Below the pieces are notes generated by a model. That model made no database searches. It was given only the letters and a program-made list of their open reading frames with translations, and was not told where the DNA came from. From assembly GCA_963932145.1 (NCBI GenBank), contig OZ010580.1, positions 37,616,261-37,680,260 of the forward strand: DNA of 64,000 nt. The letters are read 5' to 3'. How positions within the stretch are numbered: position 1 is the stretch's first letter; each line of letters starts with the position of its first letter. The position numbers and the translations under genes are program-made. This document shows, in pieces, positions 9,501 to 19,542 of this stretch. The DNA is from Acanthosepion lycidas (Eukaryota; Mollusca; Cephalopoda; Sepiida; Sepiidae).

Positions 9501-10695
9501 TCAGAAATTAAGAGATAACACTTAATCCAAGAAATTTGGACAACTTAAGTTTACTGAAAATATTCTTTAGTAATATTAATTTAGAATGCACAATGTTGGG
9601 TAGGGACAGTTAATATGAACTGGAACTTCTCCATCTTCTACCCACATCTGTATCCAGTGGTAGAAAAATAGGAATGGAAATTGAGAAGACATGATTGATA
9701 TTTTATCAACAGATTGAGTAATGCTTCTACTTCATCGTCTCTGTCTATAAGTTCAGGATCTTCCCTTCCTCTTCAGCCTTGTGCCTGGGAAGATGGGTTG
9801 GGAAGTTCACCAAATCAACCTGTCTTTCATTTTCTCATTGGCTAGTTGTTAAACAATTTGGCAAGTGCCCATTTTGTGTCCTGATCAAACACTATAGTTA
9901 TTCAGTTTGCTTGCTCTTTCTTGAATTATACTAAGTGAAATGATTTATGAGTTGACACAGAACTGCTTCACACCGGGGACAACCCCACCCATCAGAAAAA
10001 GCCCAACACAAAACAGTACCCCTACTCCATTTGAAATAAAATGCTCTGTATTCTATTTTTGTTTATACATATACACAGACATATTTTTAATATAATCTTG
10101 TGTAAATATATATGTCTATTATATTTATATATAAATATGCTAGCGAAAAATAAAATGGCTGCACTCTGAAGGATGTTACTAAGTTTAACTTGGTCACACA
10201 CTGTGCATGCTAGTAGGAAATAAATATTCTAATATAACTGTGATATACTAACACTCATACTAGTGTACTGTTTTTTTTAAAGGTGCATTATTTGAAAAAA
10301 AAAAAGAACACATTCTTTTAGGTGTAGTCTTAACATCACCATGGACTATTTTAAATTTTCAGCTTTCTAAATAATACAAGATTGCAACCAGTGGAATCTT
10401 GCCTACCAAACAGACAGCACATGGTTCTTGAAAATGACTGAGATGGTCGAAAGTGTTTAAACAAACTTGAATTTCAGACATTTTATTAATAATTTCAATC
10501 CCAATGTATAACATCTTATCTGAAAATTGGAAAATACAATAATAAAATTAAACAGACAGACCTTGTCAGTTAAATTTAATCAAACTTGTTTAGATGAATA
10601 CTAGCTGTTTCAATATGCCTTTGCCAATAACTTAGGGGTAGAGTCTCTGACTGAACCCAAATCAGTTAAGTTTTGATCCTGACTTTAAGCATTAT

Positions 10696-10700
<5 letters not shown>
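9501..10700. other. No gene recognised
   Basis: AT-rich DNA with no convincing frame or repeat. Confidence 0.55.

Positions 10701-10701
<1 letters not shown>

Positions 10702-10738
<37 letters not shown>
10702..10738. repeat. (TA)n microsatellite
   Basis: Pure TA run. Confidence 0.95.
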
Positions 10739-10742
<4 letters not shown>

Positions 10743-11274
10743 TTAAAATATGAGTAAACAATACCCCCAAAAGATAGTGCTTAATATTAAAAAGCTGAAA
10801 GCAATAAAATCATTAAAAAGTTAGAAATATTATTTGTGCATTCACTACTATTGAATTTTCATTTCTGTATATTTCATATATATATATATATATAAACATA
10901 TGCATAAAATTATGAATAAAAATGCTCATTATCAAAGGTATAGCATATGTATATATAAAGGTGAACAGTGAGATCAACATCAAGTATTGACAGTCTGTTT
11001 CATGCTTACACACAATCTTCAGGCCATGAAGACTGAGTTCAGGTATAAAACAGACAGTTGTCACTTGGTGTTGAACTCAGTGTCCACTTATATAAAATAT
11101 TTGCATGTGTATGCATGTATATAATTTTTGTAAATAAATACCAGAATATATATCTTTGCATTAATCAAGATTGTACACTCACATAAGTTCTATTATTTAT
11201 GCACTAATATCCATTTTATGTATGTATAAAAAAATATAGCTGTGTCTGTCTATATTTCTGAGATGAGGTATTAT

Positions 11275-11760
11275 GTACACTATTTACATTATTCAGACTA
11301 TTGTCCTCATCTTTGTTCTCATATTTATTACAGCGTTTCAGCCGTTGTATGCTTCAGCCTTCTTCAGGTTGTTGGAATGTCGAACTGAACCCTTTATTTC
11401 ACTCACTGGGGTAGACTAGTTCCACGTGCCATGTTTAATGGATGTCAGTTATCAGTTATCTTCTGTCCTCAAGGACACATGGTACAGTGGATAAAGGCGT
11501 CAGTTAGAACCAGTGACAGGACTCAAAGAGTGTGAGTTCAATACCTAGTTAAGGCAGTGGAGAACTTGGAGAGAGGAATTATCAGGAGATAACTGATAAC
11601 TGACATCCATTAGATATGGCACGTGGAACTATAACAGTCTACTCCAGTGAGCAAAATAAAGGGTTCAGTTTGACATTCCAACCATCTGAAGAAAGCCAGA
11701 GTTGTAATAAATATGGTGACAAAGATGAGGATAATAGTTCGAATAATGTAAATAGTGTAA
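11275..11760. mobile_element. Foldback element with about 185-bp inverted arms
   Basis: The left arm (about 11275-11461) and right arm (about 11587-11760) are reverse complements with scattered mismatches. Examples are 'cactatttacattattc' against 'gaataatgtaaatagtg' and 'ggatgtcagttatcagttat' against 'ataactgataactgacatcc'. The roughly 125-bp spacer holds a tRNA-like pol III promoter (next entry). No transposase is present. A related arm-like sequence occurs at 13985-14150. Confidence 0.85.
11478..11560 (+). promoter_or_regulatory. tRNA-like pol III boxes in foldback spacer
   Basis: A box A-like 'TACAGTGGATAAAGGC' (about 11483) and a box B-like 'GAGTTCAATACC' (11534-11545) at tRNA spacing. 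It could be a SINE head captured between the arms, or the element's own head. No full cloverleaf was verified. Confidence 0.5.
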
Positions 11761-11764
11761 ATAT

Positions 11765-12400
11765 AGATGTGTTCTAATTTATACTGATATACATAAACAT
11801 TTTAGCACAAACTTGTTTATTGAGGCTTTTGTGTAGATATATTCTGAATTCAAACCAGGCTGGAGTGTGTTAGCAATGCAAAGATTATCTTCTCATAGGA
11901 GTCTGTTATTATAACATCATCTTATATGCGGCACACAGTGCACCAGTACAGGACATGGTGCAATGATGGAGAGTGTGTATATTGCAGGTTACAGGCAATT
12001 GACCTCTGTGAAGAATTCACTTATGTTGGTTGGTCAGTGAAAAATTTCACTGAATCCTCATCTCTCATTCATCATAGGACATATATACTGTTTATTTAAC
12101 AGTCATATAATATTGGTCTAAGTTTTGTTGATAAAAAAAACAACAAAAAACACAGATAGGAAAATAAGTCAAGTTTAAAAGTTGATGATAAATGTTTCAT
12201 CTGTGAAATCCAAGTGAATTGCCTGTTATGTCTTACTGCGGCTAATGAAGTGTAAACAAGTAATAGAAATAAGAATAAAGACAAACCAAATATTTATAAT
12301 AATGAAAATGCTTTCTTTTAAAGAATTTATAGATTATTATATCTGATAAATAAATTTCTGTTTTCTGTCTTCACTTCTACTCAGGTACACATAAATATTA
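11765..12400. other. No gene recognised
   Basis: No supported feature. The minus-strand Phe/Leu-rich frame at 12096-12284 is a composition artefact. Confidence 0.5.
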
Positions 12401-12542
12401 ATAAACTGAAATGTGAAAATAGGAAAACTTATTTTTGCAATACATTTCATTCCTTCAGGAACTTCACCAAAGTCAAACTGTAATTCTCAAATATTGCTTC
12501 CTTGGCTCCCAGTGAGGAATTTTATCCAGAGCAGGATTTTCA

Positions 12543-12545
<3 letters not shown>

Positions 12546-12585
<40 letters not shown>
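12546..12585. repeat. (TA)n microsatellite
   Basis: Pure TA run. Confidence 0.95.
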
Positions 12586-12589
<4 letters not shown>

Positions 12590-12649
12590 AATAATTATAA
12601 TAGTTGGCCACTTGTATTCATAGATAACCGTATCTTACGGTGACTAGCC

Positions 12650-13041
12650 AATACTTATTGCAAACTCTAGCTCAAGCACATTTGTAATTTGTTCAACACG
12701 TACTGAGCCAACCTGTGGTTTATACTGCAACTATGCTGAGCAGACCTTAGTTACAGTTTCTGGGAGGGAGTGTGTTATCTAGAATGATCAACAATTTGAA
12801 CAACATCATCACACTCAAACTATCAGTCACGATGTCTGGTGACTTCAGCTAGCACAGCTACCGACCAATTTCACTGTCAACCAGTGGTATGGTTTTCAGG
12901 CACTTTTCAAAGGTACTGGGATCATCCCCTCTCCAGACTGATAACATCAGGAAGTCTCCTTCCTGACAAATTGGGCATGGTGAGATTTGAACCAGGGACT
13001 CATGATCAGAAAACAGATGTTCTAGCCACTCGGCCATGTGC

Positions 13042-13043
<2 letters not shown>
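12650..13043 (-). mobile_element. tRNA-derived SINE, family B (near full length)
   Basis: The minus strand starts 'GGGCACATGGCCGAGTGGCT' (box A; Leu/Ser-type head) at 13043, with box B 'GGTTCAAATCTCA' near 12990. A body follows with words shared by 54430-54745 and 62595-62960: 'agtgcctg..aacca', 'gatcat', 'ccagaaactgtaa' and 'ctgctcag'. The head lies exactly against the (TA)n at 13044. Confidence 0.8.

Positions 13044-13136
<93 letters not shown>
13044..13136. repeat. (TA)n microsatellite, about 90 bp
   Basis: One of the longest pure TA tracts in the window, wedged between a SINE head and a dispersed repeat whose other copy (424) also abuts a TA run. Confidence 0.97.
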
Positions 13137-13138
<2 letters not shown>

Positions 13139-13320
13139 CATAAGTATAATGTTGAAAATCTGGGAGGCAAGTGGAGGTATTTTAGCAGGAATTCTAAGAA
13201 CCACTGCATTTAGAATGTATCTGATTGGGTTTCTCACTGATAAAACTAAATTAAATGGTTCTCACTTTTTATGACCTGTTGAACACTTAACTATTTCCTA
13301 TTCGTTCCATAAGCTGGTGT
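13137..13320 (-). repeat. Dispersed repeat, uninterrupted copy
   Basis: Collinear with 424-740 but lacking the SINE: 'aggaattctaagaacc' runs straight on into 'tttagaatgtatctgattgg'. Confidence 0.7.
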
Positions 13321-13980
13321 CTTTTTGTTCTTTTTTTTTTGCCATTCTGTAGATCCTGCAATAATTGTTTCTTTGAAAATTCCTTCTTTTAAATAGGGAA
13401 GCAAATGGAACAAGATTTTTTTTTTGTTGTTGTTGTCTTCTTACTGGTGCCAAAAGAAAAAAAAATTCTGGAAGAACAGGGTGAAGAATGATTGGTAGTC
13501 TTTTCCCAATAGACAATTGGGAATTAGACTTTGTATTTTCAGTAAAGGCTCAAAAATAAATGACTCTTGCTGAGAGATGTACTTTTCAAGGATAAATGCT
13601 AGAGAATAATTCATTTATTGGCAGTGTGTCCTAATTTTGTCTTCTAAACAGGAAGAAGTTACAATTTTAGGCTCTTACTGTCATTTTGAAGAACTAGCTA
13701 CCTAGATCCAAGTACTAATCTCTTGTCAGATAAGTTGCCAATATCATTTGTCAATTGTTTATAAGGACATGCAGGAATAATTTCCAATTTGGGTCCAAAA
13801 CCATGCAAGAATAGCGTTTCAATAAATCTCATTTCTTCACAATGTTCCATAGAAATCTTAACATTACCAGAACCATTTTTTAATTGACTATCACATAAGC
13901 AGTCAAAAACTAATAATTGTTTATGTCCTTATTATAATTATTATATTTACTCTTATATATCAAGGTTATATTATTCTTAA
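13321..13980. other. No gene recognised
   Basis: AT-rich sequence with homopolymer runs; nothing supportable. Confidence 0.5.
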
Positions 13981-13984
13981 TCTT

Positions 13985-14150
13985 CTCAGAATTTCTGTGA
14001 TATGTTATCATTATTTACAGTCAGATTAATGACTTCATCTTTTGTTGTTATTACTATAATGTTTCAGCTGTTGAGCCCTGCAGCTTTGTTCAGGTGCCTA
14101 TCGATTCTGGTAACCATCAGGGAAATACCCTTTATTTTATCTATCAAGGT
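13985..14150 (+). repeat. Half-copy related to the 11275 foldback arm
   Basis: 'atgtttcagctgttgagccc', 'agctttgttcagg' and 'accctttattttatctatc' correspond to 'cgtttcagccgttgtatgct', 'cttcttcagg' and 'accctttatttcactcac' in the left arm of the foldback. Diverged. Confidence 0.5.
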
Positions 14151-14154
14151 TACC

Positions 14155-14355
14155 ATATATACTCATGTATCATGTGACCTTTGAAGAACTAATTTTGAAG
14201 CTAATTTGACTACAGTAAATGGATATATAGTTTAGCAAACGACATAGCCAGAACCAGCAGTACATACTAATTTTATATCCCATGTATAATGCAACCTCCT
14301 TAAAATTAGCTTCTAATTTAAGTCTTCAAAACTCGCATGATATGCAACTATATAC
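14155..14355. mobile_element. Foldback MITE-like repeat (copy 2)
   Basis: The ends are inverted: 'actcatgtatcatg..cctttgaagaacta..gaagctaat' at the left against 'attagcttctaattt..cttcaaaactcgcatgatatgc' at the right. Collinear with 5508-5670. Confidence 0.65.
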
Positions 14356-14409
14356 AGTGGATGGCTTTTGTTCTGCTGCCCATGTCTATTGATATTGTCT
14401 TGTTTTCTT

Positions 14410-14725
14410 TTTAGTTCTACTCAGTTCTTGCTCACTCTGTTTACACTGAGTCTGAGTCTGTATTTTCCAACCTAGGGATTGAAATAACTACTTTTTAGTC
14501 CTGCTCAGTCCTGACTCCGTTTCCTCTGTGTTTAAGTCTGTATTATCCAGCCTAGGGATTGAATTCACAACCTTTTTAGTCCTGTTCAGTTCTTGCTCAC
14601 TCTGAATCTACTGAGTCTGAGTTTGTATTACCTGACCCAGGGAGTGAACTCACAATTACTTCTTTAGTCTTGCTCAGTTCTCACTCTGTTTTTACTGAGC
14701 CTGTATTACCCAGTCTAAGGATCCA
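14410..14725. repeat. Tandem array, unit about 95 bp
   Basis: Roughly 3.5 units, each with 'gtcctgctcagttc', 'ctcactctg..tactgagtctgag', 'gtattacc' and 'cctagggattgaa'. It leads directly into a SINE family C body. Confidence 0.85.
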
Positions 14726-14830
14726 TCTCTTCTCCTCCCAGCTATGGCCAAAATAGCAGAACAGACTGGGTCCTATAGTCTAGGAAATGGTAACTATGAA
14801 TTCAAACTATCTGCTACCTTGTAGGTCCTG
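14722..14830 (+). mobile_element. SINE family C, 3' part
   Basis: 'atccatctcttctcctccca', 'gctatggccaaaatagcaga' and 'cagactgggtcctatag' match 56785-56960. Confidence 0.6.
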
Positions 14831-15109
14831 CCTTTTTAGGTAAAGGTTTAAAGAAAGTAACTTCAAAAACAAATCTACTTCTGAGAGGTGGGGTGGGGTA
14901 ACCTTAATAGCCTCAGTGCAAAATGAACCGGTAAGCCATTGCGCTGTTCTGCCTTGAATAATACAACGAACATTAATTGTCAGATGAAGGAGAGTGGTGA
15001 CGACAGGAGTGCAAAATATACTAACTGAGTAAAATGAATGAATACTTTACTTAAAATTTGCTATTGCAATGCACCTATGGGTTTTGGTGTCAGATTTTCC
15101 AGCCTCTGT

Positions 15110-16440
15110 TATATCAATTCTCAGATATTTAAATTTTTATACTTGCTTGATTTTGGACTCTCCACTTTGTAATTTACATGTTGGGCTGTTCTCCTGCTGA
15201 CAACCATACACTCTATCTTCTTGCAATTGATGTTTAGTCCTTTCTTCTTGCTTTCCTTTAATATCTTCTCTAGGACTATCAGGCTTTCTTCTGCTATCAG
15301 CACTGTCTAATCTGCATGTCTTATGTTATTAGAATTGTGACTACTAATAATAAATCCTGGATGGACTTCTATTTCTTTCAAGATCAGTTTGTTGTGAAGG
15401 TTGAATAGACCTTTTGTATTTTTGTGCATTAATTGACTTCGTTTTCTATCTCTGTATTATTCTAAGACCTTTACCCAACAAACCAAGCTTTGCAAGCCTT
15501 TCAAATACTTCTTTGTGGCATACTTTATCAAACACTTTTGCATAATCTATAAGAGAGGCATACATCCTCTTGCATTTGTATTGCTCTTTGTGACATCCTT
15601 CCGAGCATAAATATTGCGTTCTTTGTTCCAGTATTTTTAACAAAACTGTATTTGCCTATTTTTGTTTCAATTCCGCTGTGCATTCTGTTCATCAGAATTA
15701 AAACAATAAGTTATTAGGTTGGTGCAAAAATAATGACGTAATAATGTCGTTTTTTGACATATTTTTTAACGTCAAAAAATGACATTCTTACGTCATTACT
15801 TTTGCACCAACTTAATATATGATCACTAGGCTGATTGTTTGATGCAGCTCCCATTCATTTGCACCTGGCTTCTTAGTGCTATGAGAATGGATGGATCTGC
15901 TAAGGTCTTGCAGTTTCCTACCACTTGTATATTTAATATATTGTTTCTGTAAATTCAAATAAGGCTGCTAGCATCTCTATTACAAAACCATCTAGTCCTG
16001 CTAGTTTGTTTCTGTTCATCTTGGCCAGTGCTGATATCACTTTAGACTTTAATGTTTTGGGTCTTTTCATATCTTTGTATATCCCTCTTGATTTTAGGGT
16101 TTTGTCCTGTGATTTCTCTTATTTCTTTTGCATATTTGCCTTATCTGTGATGACCATTCTTTCTATGCCTGCACATTTTTCATTGACCCATTACTCATTC
16201 GTTTGCTTGCATTTGTTTCTAATTTCTTTATATAATGTACTATATTCTGTATTCATTTCCCTTAAAACTTCCTTGTACTCACATGTTCTGTTCATGGTAT
16301 TCTCAGCAAAATGTACTATATTCTGTATCATATGTAAGAAGTGTTTATTGTCTGTTTCTCATCATGCTGAAAATTTTATCTGTCATCCCCGTTTTTTTAT
16401 CCTTGTCTAGTTTTCCTTGAGATTATCTCATATTATCTTT
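15110..16440 (-). pseudogene. Non-LTR reverse transcriptase relic
   Basis: Minus-strand pieces in the correct order. Near 16060-15970 is MNRNKLAGLDGFVIEML (the fingers 'K-x-GPDGI' region). At 15643-15446 is MYASLIDYAKVFDKVCHKEVF (motif A, FIDYAKAFD-like). At 15330-15121 is HAD-stop-T then LIAEESLIVLEKIL and GLNINCKKIECMVVS (motif C and beyond). The YADD box reads HAD followed by a stop, so it is catalytically dead. A palindromic MITE at 15714-15815 is inserted in it. The 134-codon plus-strand frame at 16006-16410 is antisense to this relic. Confidence 0.85.
15714..15815. mobile_element. Palindromic mariner-end MITE (102 bp)
   Basis: TTAGGTTGGTGCAAAA start, mirrored end with one change (AACTTAA), flanking TA duplicated. 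The interior has gacgtaataatgtcg against its complement around a 'ttttttaacgtc' centre. Inserted in an RT relic. Confidence 0.93.
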
Positions 16441-17060
16441 ATTACTACAAAAGTCTGTGAATGTTGCTTGTATATTTGCCAGAAGTCATATATAGAGAGT
16501 GGGTGAAAGAAAGCTATGAATTTATTATTATGTAGGAAGCGGGGGAGAGAAGGAAATAGAGAAAAAAAAAAAACACTCCCTTTTTTTACCCACCAGTGAT
16601 TGCATGCATGCTTATTTATATTTCAGCTTTCTTTAACAAACAATATTTTAAATATTTTTATGTCAACTTTATTCAAACATTTTAATGTTGAAAGCAACTT
16701 AAAATATTTATACTTTCACAAACTCTTCATGAAACTAAATATTTTTTTAACTTAATTCTTGTCTTTAAATCTAAAAGGAAGACATCTTATAACATTTAAA
16801 TGTAATGAACTAAATCAGGTTAGATGATTTTTAGATGCTTAAACTCCGCACAAAATATTTCTTAGAATTGCAATGGCAAAGTCAGAATTATCAAAAATAA
16901 ATAGCATCATGAATCAAAAAGGAAAAGAATATTTGTAAGCACAACTTATGAAATCAACAATAGAATCAGTCCTCCTACACAGGTCAAGCTGTTGGACATG
17001 AACAATATTGCTGGTAAAAAAAATTAGATGGTACTGATGCTTGACCATTGAGAGTAGCAC
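16441..17060. other. No gene recognised
   Basis: AT-rich DNA, no supported feature. Confidence 0.5.
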
Positions 17061-17179
17061 TAAATGTCAGCGGGGAAACAAAATAGGTCTAATATGAGAA
17101 CCTACCAAAGATTATGGGCACATTCTGTGAAAAGTATGTGTGACTTAGCAGCCATTGCTATAATACTGAATAAAAAATT

Positions 17180-17411
17180 TTCTTTGGGTGATACCATTCG
17201 TAACACGTATGGGTCTTCGATTGCGGATCACTTTATAAAGAATCCTACTTGTGCGTTGAATTTCAGTGTGAACTGGTTTTCTGTTTTGGCCAGTTCGCAC
17301 TCGCTGTTCCATCTTAAGGTGTTAGAGACGCTTTACATCAGGTTCAGGCAACCTACTCTTTGTAAACAAAGAGATTGTTTGCTTGGACTTGCTGTGCTGC
17401 GTTTCTAGCAT
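17180..17411 (+). pseudogene. PLE C-terminus (GIY-YIG end), second lineage
   Basis: The open frame (part of 17064-17408) reads SSIADHFIKNPTCALNFSV, then FSVLASSHSLFHLKVLETLY and RQPTLCKQRDC. In PLE endonucleases the stretch after the His motif has this layout: 'H-x-x-x-N', then 'FSVL..A', then a helix with a conserved glutamate ('LKVLE') and 'I..QPxLCKQ'. The frame is open to its stop, 108 bp before a hammerhead-like motif on the same strand. The sequence differs clearly from the PLE at 5697-8286, so it is another lineage. The upstream RT is absent (5' truncated). Confidence 0.72.
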
Positions 17412-17513
17412 CTTGGTTGGTATAACTTTTATAATAATTTATTTCTTACTGTCCAATCATTCATGTCATGCATAACAGACTTCTTTTTCTTTTCCTCATA
17501 ATTTCCCCGTTAA

Positions 17514-17548
17514 CAGTTCTGATGAGAGGGGACGAAACCGGTCGACTG
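17514..17548 (+). ncRNA. Hammerhead ribozyme-like motif with complete core boxes
   Basis: The order is CAGTT (helix I, 17514-17518), CTGATGA (17519-17525), an 8-nt stem II remnant closed by G26-C33 (17526-17533), GAAA (17534-17537), then C-CG-G-T making a two-pair helix III (A37-T42 and C38-G41), C at 17543 as the cleavage nucleotide, then GACTG (17544-17548) pairing with CAGTT (last pair T-G wobble). This matches the type I, tiny-helix-III hammerhead architecture described for Penelope-like elements and lies just downstream of a PLE endonuclease end. Stem II is almost deleted, so activity is doubtful. Confidence 0.65.
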
Positions 17549-17641
17549 GTGTTTGTTTTATTTTAAATCTATCATGGTCCATAATATAAAATTTCTTGTT
17601 TTTAATGCCTTAATACGCTTCTGTACCATTTCAAATATATT

Positions 17642-17646
<5 letters not shown>

Positions 17647-17677
<31 letters not shown>
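17647..17677. repeat. (TA)n microsatellite
   Basis: TA run at the 5' truncation point of the following RT relic. Confidence 0.95.
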
Positions 17678-17679
<2 letters not shown>

Positions 17680-18228
17680 ATTTGGCCATGGAATGAGTAT
17701 TGTTGCCATATCTTGTCTGGTGCCGCAGCTGTTCTTGACAAAATACAAAGAAAGGATCTGCAATATAATTGATCCTGACTTGGCATCTCGACTCCAGTCA
17801 CTTTCTCACAGACATGATGGGGCTTCCCTTGTGTCTTTTCTATAAATATTTTTATGGCAACTATTCTGCCAAGCTTTTTTCCTTGGTGCCCCAACTGCAT
17901 AAATTTAGGGATGTTACTAGACTAGAATCTATGTCACACCTTTTTACCATTGAAATAGTTAAATGTGACTGCCACTTTTACTCTAACAGATTCTTTTCTC
18001 GCACTTCACACCTGTGGAACTTCCTTCCATTTACTTGCTTCCCTGATAACTATAATCTTCAAAAATTTAAATGCAATGTCAATCACCATCTTCTGATGTC
18101 TTGAATCTTGTTCATCTCTTATCCTTTCCTCATTCTCCCCTGTAGACAGTTTTTTTCCTTCACCTTCACTGTATGTAACCCCCTGTGAACCAGTGGCACC
18201 CCCACCTTGCTTGGAAGTGAAATGCTTA

Positions 18229-18232
<4 letters not shown>
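17678..18232 (+). pseudogene. Jockey-like RT C-terminus, 5'-truncated
   Basis: Starts at 'gaatgagtattgttgccata' (EYCCHIW in the family) and continues through 'gacaaaatacaaagaaagga' (DKIQRK). The frame at 17769-18104 reads LPLCLFYKYFYGN, LFSLVPQLHKF and NFLPFTCFPDNYNLQKFK. The 3' end is 'gaagtgaaatgcttaa', as in the 30503 copy. It is bounded on both sides by TA tracts (17647 and 18233), consistent with insertion into a TA microsatellite. Confidence 0.85.

Positions 18233-18282
<50 letters not shown>
18233..18282. repeat. (TA)n microsatellite
   Basis: TA run at the 3' end of the RT relic. Confidence 0.95.
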
Positions 18283-18284
<2 letters not shown>

Positions 18285-18299
18285 TACATACACACACAC

Positions 18300-18840
18300 A
18301 TTTCTTTAAAGATGATTGACAACATACTGCAATTAAGCATTCTATTCAACTTTCTTTTCTGGATATAAAGTGTGTAAAAACTGTCAGAATGTTCTATATA
18401 TCCAAGTGCTTTTGGCTATTCTAGTAGCCATTATCTCTGACAATAGCTCAATTAAGACTGATTTAAACACATACAGAAACCTCGCTAACTCCATCTTCAA
18501 CATACTCATAGAAAATACAATTATAATAATCTCATCCACATGTAAAAAAAGCAAAAAAAAAGGCTAAAAATAATGGAAACATTAATAATAAAAAAAATCC
18601 AAGACTCAGTAATCTCAACTATGAACATGACCACATTCTTATCATTTTAGACATACATATATAAAAATCTACATATACAGTTAAAAAAAACCCTTGATAA
18701 TGTCTCCTAGAATAGCCAAAGTGCTTGGATATATAGAATATTCAAGCAGTTTTTATGTACTATATGTCCAGAATACAAGAAAAATTGAATAAAAAGCTTA
18801 ATCCTAGTATCTTGTCCTTTAATGAAACTTGTATAAAAGG
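18300..18840. mobile_element. Foldback element, about 140-bp inverted arms
   Basis: Left arm 18300-18440 and right arm 18695-18840 are imperfect reverse complements, for example 'tctatatatccaagtgcttt' against 'aaagtgcttggatatataga', and 'ggctattctag' against 'ctagaatagcc'. The spacer of about 255 bp is A-rich. A single-arm relative occurs at 62380-62515 ('aacttgtataaaag..gtttgctaaccaaat'). No coding capacity. Confidence 0.8.
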
Positions 18841-18860
18841 GTTTGCTACCCAAATGCACA

Positions 18861-18867
<7 letters not shown>

Positions 18868-18898
<31 letters not shown>

Positions 18899-19055
18899 AT
18901 GGACCCTGCCATCATTTTTTATGTATGAGGATACAGAGGCTCTATTCTTGGATGGAAACAGTGAATGTAAATGACTATAATGTACTCAACTGGAATTTGA
19001 GCATAACTCTTCAAGTTCTCAATCTGAGCTACTATATTTTAAACTACTATGCATC

Positions 19056-19095
<40 letters not shown>
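18868..19095. repeat. Two (TA)n tracts (18868-18895, 19059-19095)
   Basis: Pure TA runs separated by anonymous sequence. The frames running through them (Ile-Tyr repeats) are artefacts. Confidence 0.95.
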
Positions 19096-19097
<2 letters not shown>

Positions 19098-19511
19098 CAA
19101 ATGTCAAAAAGAAAACCTTTTGTGCCACCACATTTTGTTCTTTGAGGAACTTTATCAAGGCAAAAGTAGAAATCTTATTTAGTAACTTATTTATACACAG
19201 AGGTTATGTGTAAACAAAAATAACATAAATTTTGAATTAGAGATTTCTGTAAAATATTAAAATATCTTGCAGTGTGAAGGAATATTAAACTACATAAGAC
19301 TTTTTCATATCTTAGATTGTTCTTTAATTCAAAATTTGTACACTTAATATATTTTCTCCAGGTTAAAAATTAAAATTTCTGCACATGTCTTGTTAAAGTT
19401 CCTTAAGGATTGAAACACATTGGCATAAAAGGTTTTTCTCTCATTTCTTTATTCATATTGTCTTTTACAGATAAATTTATTTATATCTGAATTTTTACAC
19501 ATGCAAACATA

Positions 19512-19542
<31 letters not shown>

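Noticed and set aside
12839..13274. Open frames of repeated Ile-Tyr on both strands
   Set aside because: They are translations of the (TA)n tract at 13044-13136; the same applies at 377, 18233, 18868, 38970, 48295 and similar tracts.
16006..16410. 134-codon plus-strand frame rich in Phe, Leu and Ser
   Set aside because: It is antisense to a minus-strand reverse transcriptase relic whose motifs are recognisable.
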